A stretch of DNA of 64,000 nt from an uncultured Bacteroidales bacterium (lineage in GTDB: Bacteria; Bacteroidota; Bacteroidia; Bacteroidales; Paludibacteraceae). Shown here piece by piece: positions 1 to 6,909 of this stretch; positions within the stretch are counted from its first letter, which is position 1, and each line of letters opens with the position of its first letter. Both the position numbers and the translations under genes were made by a program. The notes under the pieces are model-generated. The model was given only the letters and a program-made list of their open reading frames with translations, was not told the origin of the DNA and did not search any database. The stretch covers positions 82,524 to 146,523 of the forward strand of contig ONMU01000005.1 in the NCBI GenBank assembly GCA_900319035.1, in the 5' to 3' direction.

Positions 1-124
1 CCGCACCGTTTAACTCAAAAGCATCGCCTGCATCAATCCGCGCGACCACTTTATGTCCGCGCTCAAGGGCAACTTCTTCAATCATGTGCCCCATTTTACC
101 ATATCCGATGATTGCTATCTTCAT
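1..124 (-). CDS. dapB: 4-hydroxy-tetrahydrodipicolinate reductase, N-terminal part (cut by window edge)
   Basis: The last step shared by the lysine and diaminopimelate routes is reduction of hydroxy-tetrahydrodipicolinate with NAD(P)H, and DapB does this in the cytoplasm. Only the first 41 codons lie in the window, too short a stretch for the ORF list. They read MKIAIIGYGKMG followed by a helix and an RI-D end to the second strand, the Rossmann GxGxxG nucleotide site expected at the very start of DapB. The ATG at 122-124 lies about 100 bases downstream of a good promoter (226-257). Other short-chain Rossmann reductases start in a similar way, so the identity rests on the N-terminus alone. Confidence 0.75.
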   Translation of the reverse strand, partial: MKIAIIGYGKMGHMIEEVALERGHKVVARIDAGDAFELNGA

Positions 125-225
125 GTTCTTATATCTGTCTTTTTTGTTTTTATATATCCGCCAATCTTGGAGTGATCCCCTTTTTGTATCACGCGCTATA
201 TATGCGCGCACATCAAAAAAGCGTG

Positions 226-257
226 CAAAGTTACAAAAAAAAACGTACATATACAAG
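226..257 (-). promoter_or_regulatory. promoter of dapB
   Basis: The minus strand has CTTG at 254-257 and TAACTTTG at 226-233, separated by exactly 20 bases. This matches the Bacteroidota -33/-7 pattern. A TATATGT follows the -33 box, as a variant of the CATATGT seen at other promoters here. Confidence 0.75.
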
Positions 258-263
258 TATATG

Positions 264-290
264 TATAAAAAAGAGCGCCGAAACGCTCCT
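264..290 (-). terminator. intrinsic terminator downstream of the 320-958 gene
   Basis: On the minus strand a GAGCG / CGCTC stem (273-277 and 284-288) with a 6-base loop is followed by a run of T (265-272). It sits 30 bases past the stop of the secreted-protein gene and just upstream of the dapB promoter. Confidence 0.8.
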
Positions 291-319
291 TTTCTCTCTT
301 TTCCGTCAATTTTTCTACA

Positions 320-958
320 TCATTTCACTTCTTGACCGGTAATAGTATAGGTGTGATCTGAGTTTTCAATCATCACTTGATCCTTACTTAGATATTTGCG
401 TGCAGACGATTTCAGTGGAGAAATAGGGGACATTACATTCTCGCTTACATCTCCTGTTCCGGGTAGGGAATAGATAGAGGTCGTATATTCTGATATGCCT
501 ATTTGCTGTTCTTCGTCCCAATGCCAATCGTAATTGCTGACTACTAACTTATAACCAGAAGTTAATTTTATTATGCGAACATAATTAAATTCTCCTAAAT
601 CAGCAAGTAGAAGTCCGTTTTGATTGTATACATATCCGTGACCTCCGTCTTTATTATTTCCGGTTGATGCTATGAATCCAATTAGACCGTCTGTTGAGTA
701 GATGTTTTTTGCAATTAAATCATAACTTTTCATGTTGGGTATAGTGATACGTGCGATTTCATTATAAGTCAATGCATCAACACAGATCAATGTCCCATTT
801 TCATTATAGGCGTAAATATCTCCCATCGTATATCCATTATTATCTATGGATTCATGTGGAGTGTAAACATTGTAGTTAAACGTGTTTTCTAATGTGATTT
901 GCGCATCAACCATTGTTGTAGCCAATAGTGCTGCAATCATAAATGTAAACTTTTTCAT
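320..958 (-). CDS. secreted protein of unknown function with a short C-terminal TGQEVK tail
   Basis: The protein has 212 residues and starts with a clear signal peptide (KK, then a hydrophobic stretch, then a VDAQ cleavage site near residue 19). The body is rich in Tyr, Asn, Gly and Asp with alternating hydrophobic residues, suggesting beta strands. It ends in YTITGQEVK. Many secreted Bacteroidales proteins end with a similar TGQ-VK tail after a degenerate type IX-like C-terminal region, so surface or periplasmic export is plausible. I recognise no enzyme domain. The gene is followed by its own terminator and preceded by the inverted repeat at 1026-1135, and seems monocistronic. Confidence 0.7.
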   Translation of the reverse strand: MKKFTFMIAALLATTMVDAQITLENTFNYNVYTPHESIDNNGYTMGDIYAYNENGTLICVDALTYNEIARITIPNMKSYDLIAKNIYSTDGLIGFIASTGNNKDGGHGYVYNQNGLLLADLGEFNYVRIIKLTSGYKLVVSNYDWHWDEEQQIGISEYTTSIYSLPGTGDVSENVMSPISPLKSSARKYLSKDQVMIENSDHTYTITGQEVK

Positions 959-1025
959 AATTTTAATATTTTATTTCCCCTCTTACACCTTCAGGGCTTG
1001 GTATAAAAAATGGACGTTTCTTATC

Positions 1026-1135
1026 ATCCTTGAGGCTGTAGGAATGCCCATATGCCGATAAGTCACGCCCATATACTATATGGACGTTTGACGACTTATA
1101 TTGGCATATCTCAAAACTTCCTACATTCCAAGGAT
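1026..1135. repeat. 110-base imperfect inverted repeat (cruciform-like)
   Basis: The ends ATCCTTG and CAAGGAT pair, then TGTAGGAA pairs with TTCCTAC, then ATATGCC with GGCATAT, ATAAGTC with GACTTAT, and finally CCATAT with ATATGG around a 3-base centre. The arms are about 50 bases each with small bulges. The element fills the spacer between the HepT gene end and the 320-958 gene. It could be a small non-autonomous mobile element or a structured leader. Confidence 0.75.
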
Positions 1136-1204
1136 TCCAATAAATCGCAAACGCGAATTTTCAATATGTCACCGCTTTTTTACGCTGTCGGTGCCAGCGA
1201 TTTA

Positions 1205-1561
1205 TTATTCCACGCTTTCTTCCTCTTGGATAAAACGTTCGATTTGAGGTCTTAAAATAGGTAGATCATTGTCGATGACATTCCATACCTTGGTTGGAAA
1301 AATCATATAATATCCGTGCACTAACACATGCCTCATTCCTTCCATTTTATTCCATGGCGCATCGGGATGTGCCTCACGGAATTCATTTGTTAACTTATAT
1401 GTGGCTTCTCCTATTATCTCCAGTTGCTTTACAAAACCATGGAAGATAATTGTATCTTTCTCAGCTTGTTCAACAGTAAAACGCTTACGACCATTTATTA
1501 AATTATCTATAGCCGTAAGAATATGAACCAAACGTTCTTTGTCTCTAATACGCTCTCTCAT
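1205..1561 (-). CDS. hepT: HepT-like toxin (DUF86 ribonuclease domain)
   Basis: HepT proteins are small all-helical HEPN RNases that act as toxins. Their MntA partner neutralises them by adding AMP to a tyrosine. This 118-residue protein has the family length and carries the Rx4HxY active motif as RHVLVHGY near residues 77-84, where the Tyr is the expected AMPylation target. It overlaps the end of the upstream mntA gene by 17 bases, the usual arrangement for this type VII toxin-antitoxin module. Confidence 0.85.
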   Translation of the reverse strand: MRERIRDKERLVHILTAIDNLINGRKRFTVEQAEKDTIIFHGFVKQLEIIGEATYKLTNEFREAHPDAPWNKMEGMRHVLVHGYYMIFPTKVWNVIDNDLPILRPQIERFIQEEESVE

Positions 1562-1853
1562 AAATTTTTATTTTATCATGGTCGGCTGATTTGCGGGCAA
1601 AAGGCATCAAATAGTCGTCCTCAATTAAATCTACTGGACGATGAACGATTTTCCGTAGATCACTTACCATTCCACCAATATCCATCAGCGAAAGGCTGTC
1701 GCTATCCGTATAAGTAACGAGCAGATCTACATCGCTATCCGGTGTTTCTTCGCCGCGCGAACAAGAACCGAACAAGTATGCTCGTTCGACCGGTTGAGTA
1801 GCAAGATACGCTTGTATCTTCGGAATCATCTCTTGTACTTCTGCGCTTGGCAT
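1545..1853 (-). CDS. mntA: MntA-like nucleotidyltransferase antitoxin
   Basis: This is the antitoxin partner of the HepT gene that follows. The minimal nucleotidyltransferase motif GSxxRG-x-DSDVDLLV is visible (GSCSRGEETPDSDVDLLV), with the metal-binding Asp pair. I chose the ATG at 1851-1853 (MPSAEVQ, 102 residues). A longer frame opens at 1922, but a strong promoter (-7 box at 1880-1887) lies inside that extension, so transcription would begin about 20 bases before the chosen ATG. Confidence 0.85.
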   Translation of the reverse strand: MPSAEVQEMIPKIQAYLATQPVERAYLFGSCSRGEETPDSDVDLLVTYTDSDSLSLMDIGGMVSDLRKIVHRPVDLIEDDYLMPFARKSADHDKIKIYERAY

Positions 1854-1879
1854 TTGGATGTCGGTTTTATTTTGCGCCG

Positions 1880-1911
1880 CAAAATTACGAATAATTTTTG
1901 ATATATGCAAA
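1880..1911 (-). promoter_or_regulatory. promoter of mntA-hepT
   Basis: Minus strand TTTG at 1908-1911 and TAATTTTG at 1880-1887, 20 bases apart, with CATATAT directly after the -33 box. It decides the mntA start codon. Confidence 0.85.
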
Positions 1912-1964
1912 TTTTGTAACAAAAATTTGTAGAATTTACGGATTTTATTATAATAAGGTCTATT

Positions 1965-3200
1965 TTACGGAACAATCCACTTCTTTGGGTCTATTTTTGT
2001 CCCGTCCGGCAAAACAGGCTTGCTCAGCACGCGTACCCAACTCGGTCTTCCTTCGGATTTGTCCTGCGACTTGTACTCATAGCTGTTCGGACATGGATCA
2101 TCCGCATTGTATCCCTCTTTGTCCTTTACCAAACCCAATGACCAACCTTCGCTGTTCAAGACACCCTCATCCCATGTGGTATATGCCCAAACGGTCTCTC
2201 CCCACCATCTCCAAGGACGAGCTAACCAAACACTCTGCTTGCGGCTTTTGGGGTATTCTTTGACTTGCTCTTTCACCACTTTCTCTCCCACGGTTTTACT
2301 GGTTCGAAGGGTCGTCACAGACGGTTTTAACTCGTCCTCGGTCGCCAACCGGATGTGACATTTATAGAATAGCATACCCCGTTTGCCCTCTTCACTTCTG
2401 CCTGCCGCGATGTAACACTTATCGCCTTTCTCGCCGTTGATATTGGCTACGATCGTTGCCTTGTTCACGCACATCGTCATCGCTCCGAAGATAAAATCGA
2501 CACCTCCTGCCAAAATTCCGCCTTCCCAGTAGATACTTGCTCCCTCATCGCCGTACAACACATCCTGTCGTCCCACGGCACGGCAGTTCTTCAAACGTGC
2601 GTTCGTTGCTCCCTCGGTAAACGAGATAGCTGCTGCCCGCTCTCTGTATTTCTTCTTTTGCACCTCTGTCGAACCCACCTCTTTCGGTCGCTCTGGCATC
2701 ACTTTCTTTGGCCGCTCTTTCGCTGTCCACGGCATGTCGGATTGACTGATATCCACCAGACTGTCTGCTGCTTCTTTCTCGCAGACATACAGGTTAAACG
2801 AGTTCTCAAAGATAATATTCTCTGCATAGAAATCCGGAGCTGTCACCAATACCGATGCATTCCATCGTCTCTCTCTCGAACCACCATAGTTCACGCGGCT
2901 ACCCATACTCTTGTACTGGTATCCATGCCCGTAGTACCAAGTCAGTCGCACAGCCTCCGGATCGGCTTCTACTCCTCCGTTCCTTAAACCGATAGAAGGT
3001 TTCTTACTCGCGTTCTTCAAACTCAATCCCGGTACATCAATCGTCAATTCCTCGCAATATGTCCCCGGTTCAATCCAGATTGTCGTCCTCTCTCCCCGTT
3101 CCTTATACACAACCCGCGCACTATCTACCGCTGCCGTCACGCTCTCTCCCGCAGAAACGTGTAGCACTAAGAATAATATACTCGCTACGAAAATATTCAT
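1965..3200 (-). CDS. pectin methylesterase (carbohydrate esterase family 8)
   Basis: The enzyme removes methyl groups from galacturonan and should be exported: residues 1-18 form a signal peptide ending VSAG. The CE8 landmarks appear in order: PGTYCEE (46-52), GRQDVLYGD (210-218, acid Asp), GGVDFIFGA (232-240, nucleophile Asp) and LARPWR (326-331). At the first conserved Gln site (QAVAL in plant enzymes) this protein reads RAAAI with Arg188. Some Bacteroidota members seem to differ there too, so activity is not excluded. A charged Lys/Glu/Pro-rich insert lies at about 160-187. The ATG lies inside a heptamer repeat (3197-3231). The gene is last in the minus-strand run and fits the uronate genes at 55-60 kb. 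Confidence 0.85.
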   Translation of the reverse strand: MNIFVASILFLVLHVSAGESVTAAVDSARVVYKERGERTTIWIEPGTYCEELTIDVPGLSLKNASKKPSIGLRNGGVEADPEAVRLTWYYGHGYQYKSMGSRVNYGGSRERRWNASVLVTAPDFYAENIIFENSFNLYVCEKEAADSLVDISQSDMPWTAKERPKKVMPERPKEVGSTEVQKKKYRERAAAISFTEGATNARLKNCRAVGRQDVLYGDEGASIYWEGGILAGGVDFIFGAMTMCVNKATIVANINGEKGDKCYIAAGRSEEGKRGMLFYKCHIRLATEDELKPSVTTLRTSKTVGEKVVKEQVKEYPKSRKQSVWLARPWRWWGETVWAYTTWDEGVLNSEGWSLGLVKDKEGYNADDPCPNSYEYKSQDKSEGRPSWVRVLSKPVLPDGTKIDPKKWIVP

Positions 3201-3231
3201 TATTAATTATTCACTATTCATTATTCATTAT
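3197..3231. repeat. heptamer repeat, unit TCATTAT/TAATTAT, 5 units
   Basis: Five 7-base units (TCATTAT, TAATTAT, TCACTAT, TCATTAT, TCATTAT). It contains both the pectinesterase ATG (3198-3200) and the stop codon of the 3221-3409 frame. Confidence 0.85.
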
Positions 3232-3409
3232 TATCCACCAGCATTTCGCATTTCTTGCAATCGAAGGTAAGGCGAAGGGTTTTGCCCGTACGGAGACGCA
3301 GAAAACGCGGTTCCTTATCTTTCGGATAAGGATTAATCTTGCGGCAATGTCCCAGCTCAAAGAGCAGGCAGTATTTGCAAGTCATCAAAGGATAGTTGCT
3401 CGTCTCCAT
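3221..3409 (-). CDS. detached C-terminal Cys4 segment of a U32 family protein
   Basis: This 62-residue frame reads PLMTCKYCLLFELGHC near its start and FDCKKCEML near its end, giving a Cys pair plus a C-x2-C that resembles the very C-terminus of long Bacteroidota U32 proteins. It overlaps the end of the U32 gene by 25 bases in another frame. The two frames together look like one ancestral gene that lost an internal piece and its frame. It might be translated by coupling, or be a remnant. Protein-coding character is supported by the conserved pattern rather than by its length. Confidence 0.55.
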   Translation of the reverse strand: METSNYPLMTCKYCLLFELGHCRKINPYPKDKEPRFLRLRTGKTLRLTFDCKKCEMLVDNNE

Positions 3410-4854
3410 TCGTTCAAAACACTAATAGGTATAAAATACGGCTTGCTCTCAATCCGCACTTCACGCGCGATATAAGGCGTGTCGCCAAGTTTAGCTAACT
3501 GTGTACGGATGTTCTCCAATGCTTTATCTGCATTTTTAGCTTCCTCATGCGCATAAGTAAATGAACGCTCATGGTCGCCTATTTGTACTGAAAAACCCTC
3601 TTCCGTCTCCCTCAAAACAACATCCACCGGAATCTTCCGTTCGCTTCTCAGGTTCTTCACGAACTCGACATCCAGATTTCTATACAGCCCTCTTCCCTTT
3701 AGGGAGGAGATGGGGGTAGGCTCTTTATTCACCTTCACCCAATTTCCCTCTACGCCGTTGACGTTAAATCCCTCGTTGCCCATGGTCAGACCGTCTCCGT
3801 TATGCAAGACCACACCGGGTTTCAACCGGACGCGTAAAGTATTACCGTTGATCTGAAGCACCTCTCCGACGTACTCACCCGTGGACTTCGGCGTGTCCCA
3901 ATTAGCCATTTTTGCTGTCCGTCCGTGCAAGAAATAATCAATCCCTCCTCGATGGAAGGTCTTCTCGGGATTAGGTGTAAAATCACGTGTGTAAATCGGT
4001 CTGTACTCTGTCAGTGAAACGGTCTGTGCTCTGAGGTCAACCTGGTAGCGGTCTAATTTCTCCCGATAATACGCTGTTATATTCGTCACATAATCAGCGT
4101 CTTTCAGTCGTCCCTCTATCTTAAAGGTCGTCACGCCGGCTTCTATCAGTTCGCTTAGATACGCACTTCGATCCATGTCCTGCAAACTCAGTAAATGCCG
4201 CTGATGAATAGGCACCCCTTGTTCGTCCAACACCTCGTTTCCCTCTGCATCTAACAGGTCGTACGCCATGCGGCAGAACTGCGCGCAAGCACCTCTGTTG
4301 GCACTTCGTCCGGCGAGCACTTCGGATATATAGCATCGTCCCGAATAACTCACGCACAAGGCGCCATGAACAAACGCCTCCAACTCTATATCCGGCACTT
4401 CTTCATGGATTGCCCGGATCTCCTCGATGCCCAATTCGCGTGCTAAAACGACCCGTTTGAAACCCAACTCTTTGAGCCGTTTCACTTGTTCAGGCGTACG
4501 GTTGTCGCATTGGGTCGAAGCGTGCAGCCTGATAGGCGGCAAGTCCAACTCCAACAAATGTAAATCCTGAATGATCAGCGCATCGACTCCTATTTTATAT
4601 AACGCGTGCGCGAGCGAGACAGCTTCCGGGTATTCGTCCTCATGGAGCAAGGTGTTCATCGTCACCAAGACCTGTACGCCGTACGTATGCGCGTATTGTA
4701 CTACCTCCGCCAAGTCCTCCAAACTGTTACCTGCCGCTTGGCGCGCACCAAAAGCCGGTGCACCTATATACACCGCGTCAGCTCCTGCTTGTATAGCAGC
4801 CTTAGCAACCTCTTTGTTCTTCGCCGGAGATAATATGCACAATTTACAATTCAC
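3385..4854 (-). CDS. U32 family peptidase-like protein (RlhA/TrhP type RNA hydroxylation family)
   Basis: The U32 signature is present around residues 160-195 (EAFVHGALCVSYSGRCYIS, then further Cys residues GACAQFC), on a TIM-barrel-like N-terminal domain starting ILSPAKN. Family members RlhA and TrhP hydroxylate rRNA or tRNA rather than cleave proteins, and that is the safer inference. The protein has 489 residues and stops after NEWRRATIL, where long Bacteroidota homologues continue; the typical end is found in the overlapping 3221-3409 frame. A PTPISSLKGRG insert (about 379-389) derives from a dispersed repeat. The gene sits 2 bases from the SpoU methyltransferase gene upstream, so two RNA-modification genes are co-transcribed. 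Confidence 0.8.
   Translation of the reverse strand: MNCKLCILSPAKNKEVAKAAIQAGADAVYIGAPAFGARQAAGNSLEDLAEVVQYAHTYGVQVLVTMNTLLHEDEYPEAVSLAHALYKIGVDALIIQDLHLLELDLPPIRLHASTQCDNRTPEQVKRLKELGFKRVVLARELGIEEIRAIHEEVPDIELEAFVHGALCVSYSGRCYISEVLAGRSANRGACAQFCRMAYDLLDAEGNEVLDEQGVPIHQRHLLSLQDMDRSAYLSELIEAGVTTFKIEGRLKDADYVTNITAYYREKLDRYQVDLRAQTVSLTEYRPIYTRDFTPNPEKTFHRGGIDYFLHGRTAKMANWDTPKSTGEYVGEVLQINGNTLRVRLKPGVVLHNGDGLTMGNEGFNVNGVEGNWVKVNKEPTPISSLKGRGLYRNLDVEFVKNLRSERKIPVDVVLRETEEGFSVQIGDHERSFTYAHEEAKNADKALENIRTQLAKLGDTPYIAREVRIESKPYFIPISVLNEWRRATIL
3689..3721. repeat. CCTCCCT-AAAGGGAGG repeat inside the U32 gene
   Basis: The stretch TCTTCCCTTTAGGGAGGAGA is an inverted repeat followed by TGGGGGTAGG. In the gene it encodes the SSLKGRG peptide. 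Related copies lie at 35420-35453, 35591-35625 and 45735-45766. Confidence 0.7.
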
Positions 4855-4856
4855 AA

Positions 4857-5435
4857 TTATCTCATTGCCTCTGAAAGTCGGTACATCACAATCCCTGCTG
4901 TCACGCTCACGTTCATCGAGTGCTTCGTGCCGTATTGTGGAATCTCAATACATCCGTCGCAACGATCCACCACTTCTTGCTGCACTCCGAAGACCTCGTG
5001 CCCTAAGACAACGGCTGTCTTCGGACCATTTTGAATTTTTAATTTTGAAACAATCGTTCCCTTGGGATAAGAATTTTTAATTTCTTCTGCCGCCTCTTCC
5101 AACGTGATGGAGTCATGAGCCTGCTCCACGGCATACACCTTGTAACCCTGTGCTTGCAACTCGCGAACCGCCTCCAGCGTCTCTTTGAAATAACTCCATT
5201 CCACACTCTCCTCGGCTCCCAAAGCGGTCTTGTGAATCTCCTGATTCGGCGGGCAGCAACAGATGCCGCACAGCACTACTCGCTCAATCCGCATGGCGTC
5301 AGCTGTCCGAAAAACCGCTCCCACGTTATGTTGGCTACGCACATTATCCAACACCACCACCAGAGGCAGTTTATCCGCCTCGTGGTATTCTTCTACACTC
5401 ATTCGCCCCATTTCGGCGGTAGTCAGTTTCTGCAT
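4857..5435 (-). CDS. SpoU/TrmH family RNA 2'-O-methyltransferase
   Basis: A SPOUT-fold methyltransferase that moves a methyl from SAM to a ribose 2'-OH in tRNA or rRNA. The three SpoU motifs are visible: DNVRSQHNVGAVFRTADA (about 30-47), VVLGHEVFGV (about 147-156) and IEIPQYGTKHSMNVSVTAG (about 164-182) forming the knot. The length of 192 residues suits the single-domain class. Between motifs 1 and 2 an insert containing KLKIQN comes from an A/T repeat of the type seen across the window (5031-5086). The target nucleotide cannot be read from the sequence. Confidence 0.88.
   Translation of the reverse strand: MQKLTTAEMGRMSVEEYHEADKLPLVVVLDNVRSQHNVGAVFRTADAMRIERVVLCGICCCPPNQEIHKTALGAEESVEWSYFKETLEAVRELQAQGYKVYAVEQAHDSITLEEAAEEIKNSYPKGTIVSKLKIQNGPKTAVVLGHEVFGVQQEVVDRCDGCIEIPQYGTKHSMNVSVTAGIVMYRLSEAMR
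5031..5086. repeat. A/T repeat (GAATTTTTAATTTTG type) inside the SpoU gene
   Basis: Two short copies, GAATTTTTAATTTTGAAA (5033-5050) and GAATTTTTAATTT (5071-5083), flank 20 bases of other sequence. They encode the SKLKIQN and EIKNS peptides of the methyltransferase. Confidence 0.6.
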
Positions 5436-5440
5436 AAAAT

Positions 5441-5475
5441 ATCAAATCTCAAATGTCAAATTTCAAATCTTGAAT
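5441..5475. repeat. heptamer repeat, unit NTCAAAT, 5 units
   Basis: Units ATCAAAT, CTCAAAT, GTCAAAT, TTCAAAT, CTTGAAT. The block supplies the last two residues and the stop codon of rimM (5463-5465) and fills the spacer to the SpoU gene. Confidence 0.85.
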
Positions 5476-5867
5476 GGTAAACGCACATGCAGCACATGTG
5501 CTTCTTCGTCTATTTCGGTAATGAAATCTTCGTGAAGTGGGATCATCCGTCCGTCTTCAAGGGTCGCTAAGGTGTTGATGGTACTCTCGTCCACATAAGC
5601 AATCACGCCCACTTGTTCCTCCTCACCGTTCTCTCCTTCATCCATGATCGTGTAACCCACCAAGTCCTGCCAAGTCAACAGTCCGTCCTCTTCGTCTTGC
5701 ATCTCGCTACGCAACACAAACCCCTCTTCGCCGATGAGTTCGGAGATCCTCTCTGTGCGGAACGGCACAAACAAACCGTCTCTAAGCACGAACACAAAAT
5801 CCGGCAGGTCTTTGTAGTGCGTACGCCGGATGATGCCGATAGATATTAAATCGTCTTTGCTAATCAT
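5463..5867 (-). CDS. rimM: 16S rRNA processing protein RimM, unusually short
   Basis: RimM binds S19 and helps mature the 30S head. The start MISKDDLISIGIIRRTH matches the RimM opening, GLFVPF the end of the first domain, and VDESTINTL with IPLHEDFITEID the PRC-barrel domain. At 134 residues it is about 35 shorter than usual: the stretch after RTH that normally reads like HGLKGE plus the DD strand is absent, and the region after VPF is compressed. The ATG at 5865-5867 overlaps the TGA of the upstream lipoprotein gene (ATGA), indicating translational coupling. A longer frame reaching 6068 merely overlaps that gene. The last residues come from a heptamer repeat. Confidence 0.75.
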   Translation of the reverse strand: MISKDDLISIGIIRRTHYKDLPDFVFVLRDGLFVPFRTERISELIGEEGFVLRSEMQDEEDGLLTWQDLVGYTIMDEGENGEEEQVGVIAYVDESTINTLATLEDGRMIPLHEDFITEIDEEAHVLHVRLPFKI

Positions 5868-6355
5868 TGTCTTACTGTGATGACGCCTCCTGAATTGGTG
5901 AGCGGAATACGTAATAACGGTTCGCGGGCAAGACCTTTCTGCGGGACTGCGGTTCCGGAACCCACATCGTACTGCTCGCCGCACTCGGGGCAGGTAGCAA
6001 AGATTCCATCTACATCGCAAGGATGCAAAACTCCTCGTCCTGCGCAATACGGACACGCCAAATCCCAAGCGTTGTAATTACCGTTGATGTCAATATATAC
6101 CAACACGCCTCCGTATCCATATGCGTTGGTGATAAGACGCGGTATAACCTCGCCGTTATAGTGATAACCCTCTGCGTTAACGATGACGAATGTATTTAGG
6201 GCAGTGGGCACAAAATGAACAAACACGCCGCTTCTCGTGTCTATAGAGATATTGACCGGATAGCGAGGTACGCTGTTGTTGAAGGTGTCATTCTTACATC
6301 CCACCAACGCAACCATCATCGCCAATACCCAAAATATGTTTTTCGCCCCTTTCAC
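5864..6355 (-). CDS. lipoprotein with two CPxC pairs (zinc-ribbon or Rieske-like)
   Basis: The 163-residue protein starts from a GTG inside a GTGAAAGG repeat, has a short hydrophobic stretch and the lipobox LVGC (Cys20), so it should be a lipoprotein. Residues near 100-130 read CPYC and CPECGEQYD with a preceding WDLACP, which resembles Rieske-like domains of Bacteroidota lipoproteins in spacing, but the paired histidines of a true Rieske cluster are not in place (one His in HPCD). A structural zinc site is the simpler reading. It is coupled to rimM by an ATGA overlap. Function unknown. Confidence 0.7.
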   Translation of the reverse strand: MKGAKNIFWVLAMMVALVGCKNDTFNNSVPRYPVNISIDTRSGVFVHFVPTALNTFVIVNAEGYHYNGEVIPRLITNAYGYGGVLVYIDINGNYNAWDLACPYCAGRGVLHPCDVDGIFATCPECGEQYDVGSGTAVPQKGLAREPLLRIPLTNSGGVITVRQ

Positions 6356-6357
6356 CT

Positions 6358-6909
6358 TTAATTTCCCACAATCGCACTAATCTCAACATGGTAGATCAGC
6401 GTCGAGTAGGGCGGAATATAACCGGTGGTACCTTCCGTTCCCATGCCTTCCGCTTTGTTGTACTTGTCGCTGTTGTATTTCTCGTAGTCGTACCCCAAAT
6501 ATGCCGGGATATACAACTCAATCGTACCTTTGTTATGTATCTTGTGGCATCCTTCCGAGAAGCCCGGAATAGTACTTGGCAGATAGAGCGACACGTTCTT
6601 TCCGGCACTAACGGTATAACCATTAATCAGCTTCACCGAGTAGTCGCACACTATTGTACTCGTTGAGTTCGGTTTGGCATCGCCGTACGATGCCATGGGA
6701 TCAGAGATGATCTTGTATTGCAAACCGGTCGAAGTCGTCACCACATTGTCTTTCTTGGCGTTGTCCAACAACCATAACTCATTCTGCGTTTTCCAATCCG
6801 CCCAGTTATTCGTTTTGCAAGAGGATAAAAATGCACAAAAGATAAGAAGAATGGAAACAAATCCTTTCAACTTTAAACTTTCAACTTTCAACTTTATTTG
6901 GCTATCCAT
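6358..6909 (-). CDS. FKBP-type peptidyl-prolyl isomerase lipoprotein
   Basis: An envelope proline isomerase of the FKBP fold. After the N-terminal repeat-derived leader comes a hydrophobic segment and lipobox LSSC (Cys31). The FKBP core is seen in GLQYKII, YSVKLINGYTV, IPGFSEGCHKI, IELYIPAYLGYD and the last strand TLIYHVEI. Several active-site aromatic residues differ from classical FKBP, so chaperone activity may outweigh isomerase activity. The start MDSQIKLKVESLKLKG is written by a heptamer repeat (6865-6892), and the ATG lies inside the last codons of the EnvC-like gene. Confidence 0.82.
   Translation of the reverse strand: MDSQIKLKVESLKLKGFVSILLIFCAFLSSCKTNNWADWKTQNELWLLDNAKKDNVVTTSTGLQYKIISDPMASYGDAKPNSTSTIVCDYSVKLINGYTVSAGKNVSLYLPSTIPGFSEGCHKIHNKGTIELYIPAYLGYDYEKYNSDKYNKAEGMGTEGTTGYIPPYSTLIYHVEISAIVGN
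6865..6892. repeat. heptamer repeat, unit TTTCAAC, 4 units
   Basis: TTTCAAC, TTTAAAC, TTTCAAC, TTTCAAC. On the coding strand it yields KLKVESLKLK, the cytoplasmic n-region of the FKBP lipoprotein signal. Confidence 0.88.

Noticed and set aside
1195-1225. CGCTG / CAGCG hairpin after the HepT gene as terminator
   Set aside because: On the minus strand the stem is followed by an A run, not a T run.
1854-1922. Extended N-terminus of MntA from an ATG at 1922
   Set aside because: It includes the -33 and -7 boxes of the gene's own promoter, so that part would not be transcribed.
5868-6068. Extended N-terminus of RimM
   Set aside because: The extra residues are out-of-frame translation of the upstream lipoprotein gene; RimM similarity begins exactly at MISKDD.
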